Numbered from the stretch's first letter, positions 1 to 5,442 are shown. The stretch: 6,991 nt of DNA from Methanobacteriaceae archaeon (GCA_030681145.1 JAUXXK010000463.1:1-6991), one strand, 5' to 3'. Translations and numbers: made by a program. The notes: generated by a model from the sequence alone, not told the origin.

Positions 1-268
1 TGAGCCAATCAACATTGTTCTAAAAGCTATTCGTATTAAAATTCCTATAAGGTTTGAAAAAGTTAAAATGGCTGTAAAAATCCCTGGTGAATTTGCAGGA
101 GGCGCTTACAGTGCTATTTCTAAATTTGGAAAAATCTATAAGGAAGAATGGCAACAGGATGGATCATGGATAGCTGTGGTTGAAATCCCCGGAGGCCTGC
201 AGGATAGCTTTCATCAGAAAATGAATGAAATTACCGGCGGGAATGTGGATTCTACTGTTATCAAATAA
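1..268 (+). CDS. sbds: SBDS ribosome maturation factor, C-terminal part (5' end outside window)
   Basis: The open frame enters the window at base 2 and gives 88 residues before a TAA stop; the start lies upstream. The residues fit the C-terminal, ferredoxin-like domain of the SBDS/Sdo1 family: a stretch IRFEKVKMAVKIP, then a glycine-rich turn GEFAGGAYSAISKFG, then EEWQQDGSWIAVVEIPGGLQ, which is the most conserved part of archaeal SBDS. Family knowledge: SBDS works with EF-2-like GTPases in maturation of the large ribosomal subunit, in eukaryotes by releasing the anti-association factor eIF6. In archaea the gene commonly sits directly upstream of rrp4 in the exosome superoperon, exactly as here, with a 46-base gap. 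The first ATG inside the window (base 68) is internal and is not the start. Identification is firm; the N-terminal domains cannot be checked. Confidence 0.95.
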   Translation, partial: EPINIVLKAIRIKIPIRFEKVKMAVKIPGEFAGGAYSAISKFGKIYKEEWQQDGSWIAVVEIPGGLQDSFHQKMNEITGGNVDSTVIK

Positions 269-274
269 ACTATA

Positions 275-305
275 TCTTTCTCGATGGGCCTTCGTATAAG
301 AAAGG
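275..305 (+). other. Stem-loop between SBDS and rrp4 overlapping the rrp4 Shine-Dalgarno
   Basis: CTTTCT at 276-281 can pair with AGAAAG at 299-304, and just inside it CGA at 282-284 with TCG at 292-294, leaving a TATA bulge on the 3' side. The 3' arm runs into the first G of the rrp4 ribosome binding site (AAAGGAGG, 301-308), so folding could partly cover it. The pairing is visible; a role in translation control is inference. Confidence 0.3.
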
Positions 306-314
306 AGGCATAAT

Positions 315-1301
315 GTGATATTAGTAAAAGACAAGGACCTAGTAGTTCCTGGTGAAATACTGGCTGAAGAAGAGTCTCACGCCGGCAGGGGAACTTTCAA
401 GGAAGAAAATAAAATATGCTCTTCTGTTGTAGGTTTAGTTTCAATAAGAAATAATAAAATCAGCGTAATCCCCCTACAAAGTAAATACATCCCAAAACGT
501 GGAGATGTTGTTATTGGGGAAATTAATGATATTAGGTTTTCTATGTGGGGATTGGACATAAATTCGCCTTATTCTGGCCTTTTACCAGCATCAGAAGTGT
601 TTGGAAAAGAAAAAAGAGAACTTGAAAGAGTTTTTGATGTAGGGGATGTCCTTTTCTTGAGAGTTATTGATGTTGATGAAGTCAAAAAAGTCAAACTTGG
701 ATTAAAAGGCCGTGGATTGGGCAAATTCAAGGGAGGAATTTTGGTTTATATCACTCCTACCAAAGTACCGCGTCTGATTGGTAAAAAAGGGTCTATGATC
801 AACATGATCAAAGACAAAACTCGATGTGATATCGTGGTTGGCCAAAATGGTGTGGTATGGGTCAAAGGAAAACCAGACATGGAAAGAATCGCCGAAAAAC
901 TCATTAAAATGATTGAAGAACAGGCGCACACCTCTGGTTTAACTGATAGAGTAAGGGATTTACTTGCTGAACTCACTGGTGAAGAGATAGTTTCTCATTC
1001 TAATGATAAAGAAACTGAATCCGAAACTATCCCCTCTGATGATTCCAAAGACCAGGAAACTGAATCCGATGTGGAAGAAGATTCACAAAATGATGAAAAG
1101 GATCAATTAGAAACTGATGAAGATCAGGATACTCAGCAATCTGAAAATGATGATGATGCTGAGGAGGTTGTTGCTGATGAAAAAACTGATGCAACTGAAG
1201 ATGCCGATAAACCAGACAAGGAATCGGACTCTAAAGAGGAAAAAAAATTCTCCCCTCATAAAATAATTGGATCTAAATTTAATTTTAATCTTAAGAGGTG
1301 A
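315..1301 (+). CDS. rrp4: Exosome complex RNA-binding cap subunit Rrp4 with long acidic C-terminal tail
   Basis: Rrp4 is one of the RNA-binding caps on the archaeal exosome and feeds 3' ends into the Rrp41/Rrp42 ring for phosphorolytic decay or tailing. The 328-residue product shows the family's three parts. An N-terminal domain (about 8-55) contains VVPGEIL and a GRGTF turn. An S1 domain (about 60-130) begins KRGDVVIGEI. A KH domain (about 145-205) has RLIGKKGS, with the GXXG-type loop at G156-G159. From about residue 229 to 310 follows a strongly acidic, low-complexity tail rich in D, E, S, T and Q, closed by a basic, aromatic end (KKFSPHKIIGSKFNFNLKR). The core alone would be about 225 residues, so the tail adds roughly a third. 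The start is GTG at 315, chosen for the strong AAAGGAGG at 301-308. An ATG one step out of frame (313-315) is followed at once by TGA and cannot be the start. The 3' end overlaps rrp41 by four bases. Confidence 0.95.
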   Translation: MILVKDKDLVVPGEILAEEESHAGRGTFKEENKICSSVVGLVSIRNNKISVIPLQSKYIPKRGDVVIGEINDIRFSMWGLDINSPYSGLLPASEVFGKEKRELERVFDVGDVLFLRVIDVDEVKKVKLGLKGRGLGKFKGGILVYITPTKVPRLIGKKGSMINMIKDKTRCDIVVGQNGVVWVKGKPDMERIAEKLIKMIEEQAHTSGLTDRVRDLLAELTGEEIVSHSNDKETESETIPSDDSKDQETESDVEEDSQNDEKDQLETDEDQDTQQSENDDDAEEVVADEKTDATEDADKPDKESDSKEEKKFSPHKIIGSKFNFNLKR

Positions 1302-1302
1302 T
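1295..1302 (+). promoter_or_regulatory. Shine-Dalgarno GAGGTGAT straddling the rrp4 stop and the rrp41 start
   Basis: GAGGTGAT matches the complement of the archaeal 16S rRNA tail, but it contains the only canonical in-frame start (GTG at 1298) rather than standing 5-9 bases upstream of it. Translation could re-initiate by coupling at the GTGA overlap. Alternatively, the site could serve a non-canonical start such as ATT 1304 or ATC 1307. Confidence 0.5.
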
Positions 1303-2017
1303 TATTATCCTCACAGAAGGTACTAATTTAGGAACAAAGTCCAGGGATGATGGAAGAGCTTTTGATGAGCTCCGCCCCTTGACTATAGAAGCAGGCGTAT
1401 TAGAAAGAGCTGATGGATCCGCATATTTAGAATTTGGCGGAAATAAAGTACTTGTAGCAGTTTATGGTCCAAAAGAATCATTTATAAGGCGGTTTCAACG
1501 TCCAGATAGGGCTTACATCCGCTGCAGATATAATATGGCACCATTTTCAGTAGATGATAGAAAAAGACCAGGACCAGACCGAAGATCAGTAGAAATATCT
1601 AAAATAACTGCAGAAGCACTTCAACCAGCCATACTTTTGGAAAAATACCCTAGATCGGTTATTGAAATTTTTATTGAAGTTTTAGAAGCTGAGGGTGGAA
1701 CCCGATGTGCTGGAATAACAGCTGCATCAGTAGCACTGGCCGATGCAGGAATCCCTATGAGAGATATGGTGGTGGCTTGTGCATCTGGTAAGGTAAATGA
1801 TGAAGTTGTTTTAGATCTGTCTGAAGTGGAAGATAAAGATGGACAGGCTGATGTTCCGGTGGCCATAATGCCACGTAGTGGAAAAATTACTCTCCTGCAA
1901 AGTGATGGTAGCTTAACACCAGAAGAATTTGAAAAAGCAGTTGATCTTGCGGTAGAAGGATGTCAATCCATTAGCAAAGTTCAGAAAGAAGCCTTGAAAA
2001 ATAGGTATGGTGAGTAA
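1298..2017 (+). CDS. rrp41: Exosome complex catalytic ring subunit Rrp41 (RNase PH family)
   Basis: Rrp41 carries the phosphorolytic 3'-to-5' exoribonuclease site of the archaeal hexameric ring and alternates with Rrp42. The 239-residue product has the RNase PH fold signature: RDDGRAFDELRP near the N-terminus, ADGSAYLEFGGNKVLVAVYGP (38-58), then R95-R96 in the RPGPDRRSVEIS segment, and GGTR (133-136). These line up with RNA- and phosphate-binding residues known in Sulfolobus Rrp41. The catalytic aspartates should be D179 and D185 in VEDKDGQADVPVA, with the six-residue spacing seen in the family, so the site looks intact. Length is typical. The gene overlaps rrp4 by four bases (GTGA) and runs past the possible first codon of rrp42, so these three are almost surely co-translated. 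The exact first codon is uncertain: GTG 1298 is the only canonical in-frame option near the N-terminus. Confidence 0.96.
   Translation: MIIILTEGTNLGTKSRDDGRAFDELRPLTIEAGVLERADGSAYLEFGGNKVLVAVYGPKESFIRRFQRPDRAYIRCRYNMAPFSVDDRKRPGPDRRSVEISKITAEALQPAILLEKYPRSVIEIFIEVLEAEGGTRCAGITAASVALADAGIPMRDMVVACASGKVNDEVVLDLSEVEDKDGQADVPVAIMPRSGKITLLQSDGSLTPEEFEKAVDLAVEGCQSISKVQKEALKNRYGE
2009..2014 (+). promoter_or_regulatory. Shine-Dalgarno GGTGAG deciding the rrp42 start
   Basis: GGTGAG lies four bases before ATG 2019 and overlaps the alternative upstream ATG at 2007, which has no purine-rich site of its own. This favours 2019 as the start of rrp42, giving the N-terminus MNIVPEITR. Confidence 0.6.
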
Positions 2018-2018
2018 A

Positions 2019-2807
2019 ATGAATATTGTTCCTGAAATAACTCGCAAAAGTATAACTGATCTTATAAACAACCAGGAAAGGGCTGATGGTCGTTCTTTGA
2101 ATGATTACCGTGAAATTTCTCTGGAAACTGATGTGATTTCTAAGGCAGAAGGTTCTGCCCGTGTAAAAATTGGAAATACCCAAATTGTTGTGGGTACTAA
2201 ATCTCAATTAGGCGATCCATTCCCCGATACTCCTAAAGTGGGTGTTATAATCACTAATTCAGAATTGTTGCCTATGGCTGCACCTGAATTTGAATCAGGC
2301 CCTCCAGATGAACATTCTGTGGAACTGTCTCGAGTGGTTGACCGATGTATCAGAGAAAGTCGGATGGTTGATCTTGAAAAACTCTGTATTATTGAAGGTA
2401 AAAAGGTTAGAATGGTATTCATTGATTTACATATCCTTGATTATGATGGTAACCTTTTTGATGCTGCAGTTTTAGGTGCTGTTGCAGCTTTATTAACCAC
2501 TAAAATACCAAAAATAACGTTGGAAGGTAGCGAAATAGTCATTGATGCTGAAAACAAGGAATCATTACCTATTCGGGATAAAGCATTGATGTGTACTTTT
2601 GCAAAAATTGGAGACAATATGATTTTGGATCCATCAATTGATGAAGAAGAAATTCTCTCAGCCAGGTTATCTATTGGTATGACTGAGTCTGGAAAAATTT
2701 GTGCCATGCAAAAGGGTGGTGCAACACCATTAACTAAAGAAGAAATTATGAGTGCGGTTAAATTAACCGAAGAAAAAACTAAAGTGTTGATGGAATATTT
2801 ACCATAA
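2019..2807 (+). CDS. rrp42: Exosome complex structural ring subunit Rrp42 (RNase PH family)
   Basis: Rrp42 is the catalytically inactive RNase PH-like partner of Rrp41. The two form a trimer of dimers, and Rrp42 contributes to RNA binding in the channel. From ATG 2019 the product has 262 residues. Family landmarks are RADGRSLNDYREIS (21-34), AEGSARVKIGNTQIVVG (43-59), SGPPDEHSVELSRVVDR (93-109), a FIDLHILDYDGNLFDAA stretch (134-150) and CAMQKGG (228-234). The D-x5-D catalytic pair of Rrp41 is not present at the equivalent place, as expected for Rrp42. An in-frame ATG at 2007 would add MVSK and would overlap rrp41 by 11 bases. The 2019 start is preferred because GGTGAG sits just upstream and the N-terminus then matches remembered family members. 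It ends the tightly packed SBDS-exosome block; the next gene lies 296 bases away. Confidence 0.95.
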   Translation: MNIVPEITRKSITDLINNQERADGRSLNDYREISLETDVISKAEGSARVKIGNTQIVVGTKSQLGDPFPDTPKVGVIITNSELLPMAAPEFESGPPDEHSVELSRVVDRCIRESRMVDLEKLCIIEGKKVRMVFIDLHILDYDGNLFDAAVLGAVAALLTTKIPKITLEGSEIVIDAENKESLPIRDKALMCTFAKIGDNMILDPSIDEEEILSARLSIGMTESGKICAMQKGGATPLTKEEIMSAVKLTEEKTKVLMEYLP

Positions 2808-3010
2808 AACAACACTTTACCCACTACATTTAAATATTTCTTTATTTATATTTTAAATTACTAAATTATTTGTCGTTTATTTGACCAATATTTTATTAAG
2901 ATTATAAGAGTATCTTTTTTAAATTTTATCATAATGAAATTTTTAATAAAGATTTACTTTATAACTTCTTAACTGCAATTAATATCAGTAATTGTCAGTT
3001 TTTCAGTATT

Positions 3011-3053
3011 TATCACTAATACAGTGATATTTTCCCATTAGGGGAATAATTCC
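3011..3053 (+). promoter_or_regulatory. Palindrome cluster in the leader of rpl37ae-rpoP
   Basis: Three inverted repeats follow one another. TATCACT (3011-3017) pairs with AGTGATA (3023-3029) around a five-base loop. TTCCC (3032-3036) pairs with GGGAA (3042-3046). GGAAT (3043-3047) pairs with ATTCC (3049-3053) around a single A. The second and third share the GGGGAA block and exclude each other. They could form RNA leader structures or an operator; which one is not decided by the sequence. Confidence 0.35.
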
Positions 3054-3091
3054 GGATAGCTAAAACTTATCATGGAAAATTTATATTTATC

Positions 3092-3099
3092 GGAGTGAT
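3092..3099 (+). promoter_or_regulatory. Shine-Dalgarno GGAGTGAT of rpl37ae
   Basis: This site ends four bases before ATG 3104 and resembles GGAGGTGAT with one G missing. A GTG inside it (3095) is in frame and would add MIQ, but it lies within the binding site itself, so ATG 3104 is the better start. Confidence 0.65.
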
Positions 3100-3103
3100 T
3101 CAA

Positions 3104-3373
3104 ATGGCAAGAACCAAAAAAGTTGGTATTACAGGAAGATTTGGTGCTAGATACGGTAGGAAAGCCAAAAATTCTGTCAAAAAAATCGAAGAAAACATGA
3201 AAAAGAAGCATGTATGCCCTACATGTGATCGACCTGCTGTTAAAAGAGTTAGCAGGGGTATATGGAATTGCAGAAAATGCGGAGCTGTTTTCACCGGCGG
3301 AGCATATATGCCTGTCACCCCTATGGGTAAAACTGCTTCTAGAAATATAAAAAGGATTATTGGAGGTTCATGA
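3104..3373 (+). CDS. rpl37ae: Large ribosomal subunit protein L37Ae (eL43), zinc-ribbon protein
   Basis: This is a component of the archaeal and eukaryotic large ribosomal subunit. From ATG 3104 it has 89 residues, the usual length. The very basic N-terminus (MARTKKVGITGRFGARYGRK) is typical of the family. A C2-C2 zinc ribbon follows, with C38-x2-C41 and C56-x2-C59 separated by 14 residues (CPTC ... CRKC). The family's AVFTGGAY segment comes after it. All four zinc ligands are present. Its 3' end contains the ribosome binding site of the next gene (GGAGGT at 3362-3367), and only one base separates its TGA from the rpoP start, so the two are translationally coupled. Pairing of L37Ae with RpoP and with the exosome genes is a known archaeal gene order. 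Confidence 0.96.
   Translation: MARTKKVGITGRFGARYGRKAKNSVKKIEENMKKKHVCPTCDRPAVKRVSRGIWNCRKCGAVFTGGAYMPVTPMGKTASRNIKRIIGGS
3362..3367 (+). promoter_or_regulatory. Shine-Dalgarno GGAGGT deciding the TTG start of rpoP
   Basis: GGAGGT lies inside the last codons of rpl37ae, seven bases before TTG 3375. The nearby ATG at 3370 is in another frame. This supports initiation at TTG and gives the expected MYKCAECG N-terminus. Confidence 0.7.
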
Positions 3374-3374
3374 T

Positions 3375-3506
3375 TTGTATAAGTGTGCTGAATGTGGAGC
3401 TATAATCGACCCTAAAGGTTATATGGAAAATAAATGTCCTAGATGCAGATACAGAATTCTTTTTAAAGAAGTTCCTACTGTAAAAAGGACCCTTAAAGGA
3501 AGATAG
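3375..3506 (+). CDS. rpoP: DNA-directed RNA polymerase subunit P (Rpo12), 43 residues, TTG start
   Basis: This is the smallest subunit of the archaeal RNA polymerase, homologous to eukaryotic Rpb12. It is a zinc-binding protein that helps assemble the Rpo3/Rpo11/Rpo10 platform and supports open-complex formation. The product reads MYKCAECGAIIDPKGYMENK and goes on with a second zinc knuckle. The ligands are C4-x2-C7 and C21-x2-C24, and a basic C-terminus ends in KRTLKGR. Length and cysteine spacing match the family (about 44-50 residues). It begins at TTG one base after the rpl37ae stop, with GGAGGT seven bases upstream. Its short length and TTG start make it easy to miss, but cysteine pattern, position and binding site agree, so the call is firm. 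Confidence 0.93.
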   Translation: MYKCAECGAIIDPKGYMENKCPRCRYRILFKEVPTVKRTLKGR

Positions 3507-3518
3507 GATTTTATTTCA

Positions 3519-3529
3519 TTTTAAATATT
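3519..3529 (+). promoter_or_regulatory. Possible TATA box upstream of the Brix gene
   Basis: TTTTAAATATT-like sequence lies about 50 bases before ATG 3576, which would put a start of transcription near 3550 and leave a leader of about 25 bases. The surroundings are AT-rich, so the call is weak; read-through from rpoP is also likely. Confidence 0.3.
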
Positions 3530-3575
3530 TCCTATTCTCCTCTATTAATTCTGAAATTTTTACTGAGTAATTTTA

Positions 3576-4067
3576 ATGCTTATTACAACTTCCCGCAAAC
3601 CTTCTAAAAGAACCAGATCTTTTTGCAAATACTTAAATCGTATTTTTGATTCAGAATATGTGAATCGTGGCAAAATGAGCATGAGGGATGTCATTTTGAA
3701 GCTAGTTGCCTCTAATTATTCTTATGCAGTTCTTGTTTATGAATATAATGGCAACCCTAGTAAAATTACCATTTTTAATAAAGAAGGCAATGAATTATTA
3801 TCCATGACTATTAATATAGCGCTGCCTGAAGAAAGAATAAATATTAAAAAAGATGAACTTTCCTTTAAATGTGATATAGATGAGATGGCTGTTCTAGAGG
3901 ATGTTCTAATATCTGAAAACAATCTGGATGAAGAATCTAATCTTATTTGGATTAAAGAGTCTCCTAATGATTATAAAGCTGTTTTAGAGGTTTTTGACAA
4001 TAAAAGTTTTTGTACTGGATTTAAAATATTTGTTAAAACATTTAAACTCAAAGAAGAATCGGATTAG
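3576..4067 (+). CDS. Archaeal Brix/Imp4-like ribosome-biogenesis protein
   Basis: The 163-residue product matches the archaeal single-domain Brix (IMP4-type) family, of which a Methanothermobacter member from the same gene neighbourhood has a solved structure. Visible landmarks are MLITTSRKPSKRTRSFCKYL at the N-terminus (the TSR-P-S motif), YVNRGKMSMRDV (28-39) and VYEYNGNPSKITIF (54-67), the usual glycine-rich turn between the two half-domains. The eukaryotic relatives (Imp4, Brx1, Rpf1/2, Ssf1) bind pre-rRNA during ribosome assembly. The archaeal protein is presumed to do likewise, but its substrate is not established. Length is normal for the archaeal form. The start ATG gives the conserved N-terminus directly, although no good Shine-Dalgarno precedes it, so initiation may be weak or on a short leader. 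Confidence 0.9.
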   Translation: MLITTSRKPSKRTRSFCKYLNRIFDSEYVNRGKMSMRDVILKLVASNYSYAVLVYEYNGNPSKITIFNKEGNELLSMTINIALPEERINIKKDELSFKCDIDEMAVLEDVLISENNLDEESNLIWIKESPNDYKAVLEVFDNKSFCTGFKIFVKTFKLKEESD

Positions 4068-4109
4068 ACATTTAAATGCTTTGAATTCAATTATATTCAT
4101 TTAATATCC

Positions 4110-4115
4110 GGAGAT
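4110..4115 (+). promoter_or_regulatory. Shine-Dalgarno GGAGAT of the Pcc1 gene
   Basis: GGAGAT ends six bases before TTG 4122. No ATG lies nearby in this frame, so the site supports a TTG start. Confidence 0.6.
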
Positions 4116-4121
4116 AATTAA

Positions 4122-4394
4122 TTGATTGAAAATACTCCTTTAAAGTCTGTGGAAAGTGAAATTGAAATTATTATGGATTCACAACTCCAGGCTCAAATCG
4201 TATTTGATTCAGTTAACCCGGAAATTATCAGTTCGCCTTCACAACGTTCTTCTATGGAGATGGCGATTGATGGAAAAGCAATTTTCATTAAAATTAAGTC
4301 AAAAGACTCTGCTTCATTTAGAGCATCTTTAAATTCTTCTATTAAATTGATATTACTTTCCATAGAAGTATTTGACCTTAAAAAAGACATTTAA
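4122..4394 (+). CDS. pcc1: KEOPS complex subunit Pcc1
   Basis: This small 90-residue protein fits the Pcc1 family. Pcc1 is the dimerising subunit of the KEOPS complex (Kae1, Bud32, Cgi121, Pcc1), which makes the t6A modification at position 37 of ANN-decoding tRNAs. Evidence is the C-terminal SFRASLNSSIKLILLSIEV segment (65-83), the family hallmark (R-A-S-x-N-S followed by an amphipathic helix), after two strand-like stretches (SEIEIIMDS and KAIFIKIKSKD) separated by a helix. Length is typical. The start is TTG at 4122, with GGAGAT eight-plus bases upstream. The gene is 54 bases after the Brix gene and 103 before prefoldin beta. Placement of pcc1 within the exosome superoperon is known in archaea. 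The family is short and divergent, so confidence is good rather than complete. Confidence 0.85.
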   Translation: MIENTPLKSVESEIEIIMDSQLQAQIVFDSVNPEIISSPSQRSSMEMAIDGKAIFIKIKSKDSASFRASLNSSIKLILLSIEVFDLKKDI

Positions 4395-4485
4395 AATAAT
4401 TTAAATATTATATATTTTAAATATAATACTGATTAATATAATCTAAATAGTTAAAAGGATTATTATATCCAATAATTATTATTAT
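4395..4485 (+). promoter_or_regulatory. AT-only dyad and possible promoter before prefoldin beta
   Basis: The 103-base gap is almost pure A and T. TATTATAT (4406-4413) and ATATAATA (4421-4428) form an eight-base inverted repeat, and the same stretch offers a TATA box around 4408-4417, which would start transcription near 4440. T runs here could also terminate the pcc1 transcript. Composition alone produces such patterns, so the call is weak. Confidence 0.3.
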
Positions 4486-4492
4486 GAGGTGA
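4486..4492 (+). promoter_or_regulatory. Shine-Dalgarno GAGGTGA deciding the prefoldin beta start
   Basis: GAGGTGA ends five bases before ATG 4498. The in-frame GTG at 4489 lies inside this site and is not the start. Confidence 0.75.
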
Positions 4493-4497
4493 ATAAA

Positions 4498-4863
4498 ATG
4501 GAAATCCCACAAAATATTCAACATCAATTATCCCAGTTCCAGCAACTTCAGCAACAGGCTCAGGCCATTACCATGCAGAAGCAAACGGTTGAATTACAGA
4601 TTCAAGAAACTCAAAAAGCTTTGGATGAACTTAAAAAAGCTGCTGATGATGCGGATGTCTATAAATCTGCAGGAAACATTTTAGTTAAAGTTGATAAAGT
4701 AGAACTCAACACTGAATTGGCAGACAAAGTTGAAACGCTACAACTTCGAGAAAAAACAATTAAAAGACAGGAAGAACGGGTCATGACCAAACTTCAGGAA
4801 ATGCAGTCTTCTTTACAAGAAGCTATGAGTGGTGCGGGAATTACCCCTGGGATGGGAAATTAA
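4498..4863 (+). CDS. pfdB: Prefoldin beta subunit (GimC beta)
   Basis: Archaeal prefoldin is an alpha2-beta4 jellyfish-shaped chaperone that captures unfolded proteins and hands them to the group II chaperonin. The 121-residue product has the beta-type layout. An N-terminal coiled-coil helix is rich in Q and L (IQHQLSQFQQLQQQAQAITMQKQTVE). A short hairpin region has VYKSAGNILVKVDK (54-67), the diagnostic motif of the beta subunits. A second coiled-coil helix (LREKTIKRQEERVMTKLQEMQ) follows, and then a glycine-rich end. Length is typical. ATG 4498 follows GAGGTGA. The next gene begins at the very base after this stop codon, implying coupled translation. The cytosolic role and assembly with an alpha subunit encoded elsewhere are family knowledge. 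Confidence 0.96.
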   Translation: MEIPQNIQHQLSQFQQLQQQAQAITMQKQTVELQIQETQKALDELKKAADDADVYKSAGNILVKVDKVELNTELADKVETLQLREKTIKRQEERVMTKLQEMQSSLQEAMSGAGITPGMGN

Positions 4864-5145
4864 TTGAATAAGCTCAAAAATTTGAGTCAGGAAGATTTAA
4901 ATCAAATTTCTGATTTTATTTCTTCTACTGCTCAAAATTATATTTTACAGCAGGTTTCTGGAAAAGAAATCACTGATCTTGATATCCAAGTTGAACTTTC
5001 TTATAAAGAGGAACTAGAGGTTGATGTCACAGTAGATCTCTTAATGGATGATTTATCTATTGATAGGCCAGAAATTGCCACAGAAGCCATTGACTATGCT
5101 CTAGATCAACTTGAAATATTACTGGATGAAAATTATAGAACTTGA
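4864..5145 (+). CDS. Small conserved archaeal protein of unknown function (DUF3194-like)
   Basis: A 93-residue acidic protein, starting at TTG directly after the prefoldin beta stop with no gap, which points to translational coupling. No clear Shine-Dalgarno precedes it apart from the G-rich end of pfdB (GGGATGGGA). It shows an N-terminal helix (LSQEDLNQISDFISSTAQNYILQQV), a strand pair reading DLDIQVELSYKEELEVDVTVDLL, and a C-terminal helix (EIATEAIDYALDQLEILLDENY). This alpha-beta-beta-alpha pattern, the length and the position after prefoldin beta agree with the DUF3194 family, whose function is not known to me. There are no cysteines, membrane segments or obvious catalytic motifs. Linkage to prefoldin suggests a link to protein folding or ribosome work, but that is inference only. 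Confidence 0.75.
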   Translation: MNKLKNLSQEDLNQISDFISSTAQNYILQQVSGKEITDLDIQVELSYKEELEVDVTVDLLMDDLSIDRPEIATEAIDYALDQLEILLDENYRT

Positions 5146-5179
5146 TTTTGTAATTTAATATTTTAAAATATCATATTTT

Positions 5180-5295
5180 CTATTTTTCTACATTTTTTTA
5201 ATATTTATAATATTTATTTCTATTTTTAGACTATTTTATTAATTATCATTTTTTATTACTGTTTTCTCTATTTTTAGACTATTTTTATTAATAAT
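5180..5295 (+). repeat. T-rich direct repeat, two strong copies and one degenerate
   Basis: The 18-base word CTATTTTTAGACTATTTT occurs at 5220-5237 and again at 5268-5285, with similarity continuing for several bases on the right (TATTAAT after allowing one extra T). A weaker third copy, CTATTTTTCTACATTTT, starts at 5180. Spacing is 40 and 48 bases. Each unit carries runs of four to seven Ts, so the array may act as a staggered archaeal terminator for the superoperon. The duplication is visible; the role is inferred. Confidence 0.7.
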
Positions 5296-5317
5296 AATTA
5301 AATAGAAATTGTTAAAT

Positions 5318-5442
5318 ATAATCCAATACAATTATATTTTGTACTAATAAATTTGGTGTATGTATTATTTATTTTTTATCGCCATTTTTATTTACCTCCT
5401 AACCTCAGTACTCAAATCCAGTAGTTCAACCTATTGGATTAT
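5318..5442. repeat. 11-bp perfect inverted repeat, arms 103 bases apart
   Basis: ATAATCCAATA at 5318-5328 is the exact reverse complement of TATTGGATTAT at 5432-5442. The right arm also takes part in the local hairpin at 5415-5440, so the two pairings exclude each other. No clear target-site duplication flanks the pair, so a small mobile element is not supported. Confidence 0.5.

Larger units (their letters stand above)
2808..3103 (+). other. AT-rich gap between rrp42 and rpl37ae: probable termination and new promoter
   Basis: No open frame of interest was found on either strand. The first half is very AT-rich with several T runs (for example 2911-2920 region), which could end the upstream transcript. 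TTTATAAC at 2958-2965 is a possible TATA box that would start transcription near 2985-2990 and leave a leader of about 115 bases. That leader contains the small palindromes listed separately (3011-3053). TTTATATT at 3080-3087 is too close to the start codon to act as its promoter. Four CAGT words occur at 2986, 2996, 3004 and 3022, of unknown meaning. Confidence 0.4.

Noticed and set aside
2441..2824. 127-codon open frame on the minus strand opposite rrp42
   Set aside because: It lies wholly against a well-supported conserved gene, has a serine/isoleucine-rich shadow composition and matches no family I know.
3043..3053. GGAA-N3-TTCC as an NrpR nitrogen operator
   Set aside because: The NrpR operator known from methanogens has six bases between GGAA and TTCC; here there are three, and the downstream genes are not nitrogen genes.
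3080..3087. TTTATATT as the promoter of rpl37ae
   Set aside because: It is about 20 bases before the start codon, so transcription would begin inside the gene and lose the Shine-Dalgarno.
5318..5442. Small inverted-repeat transposon (MITE)
   Set aside because: The arms are only 11 bases, no target-site duplication is seen, and no second copy is visible in the window.
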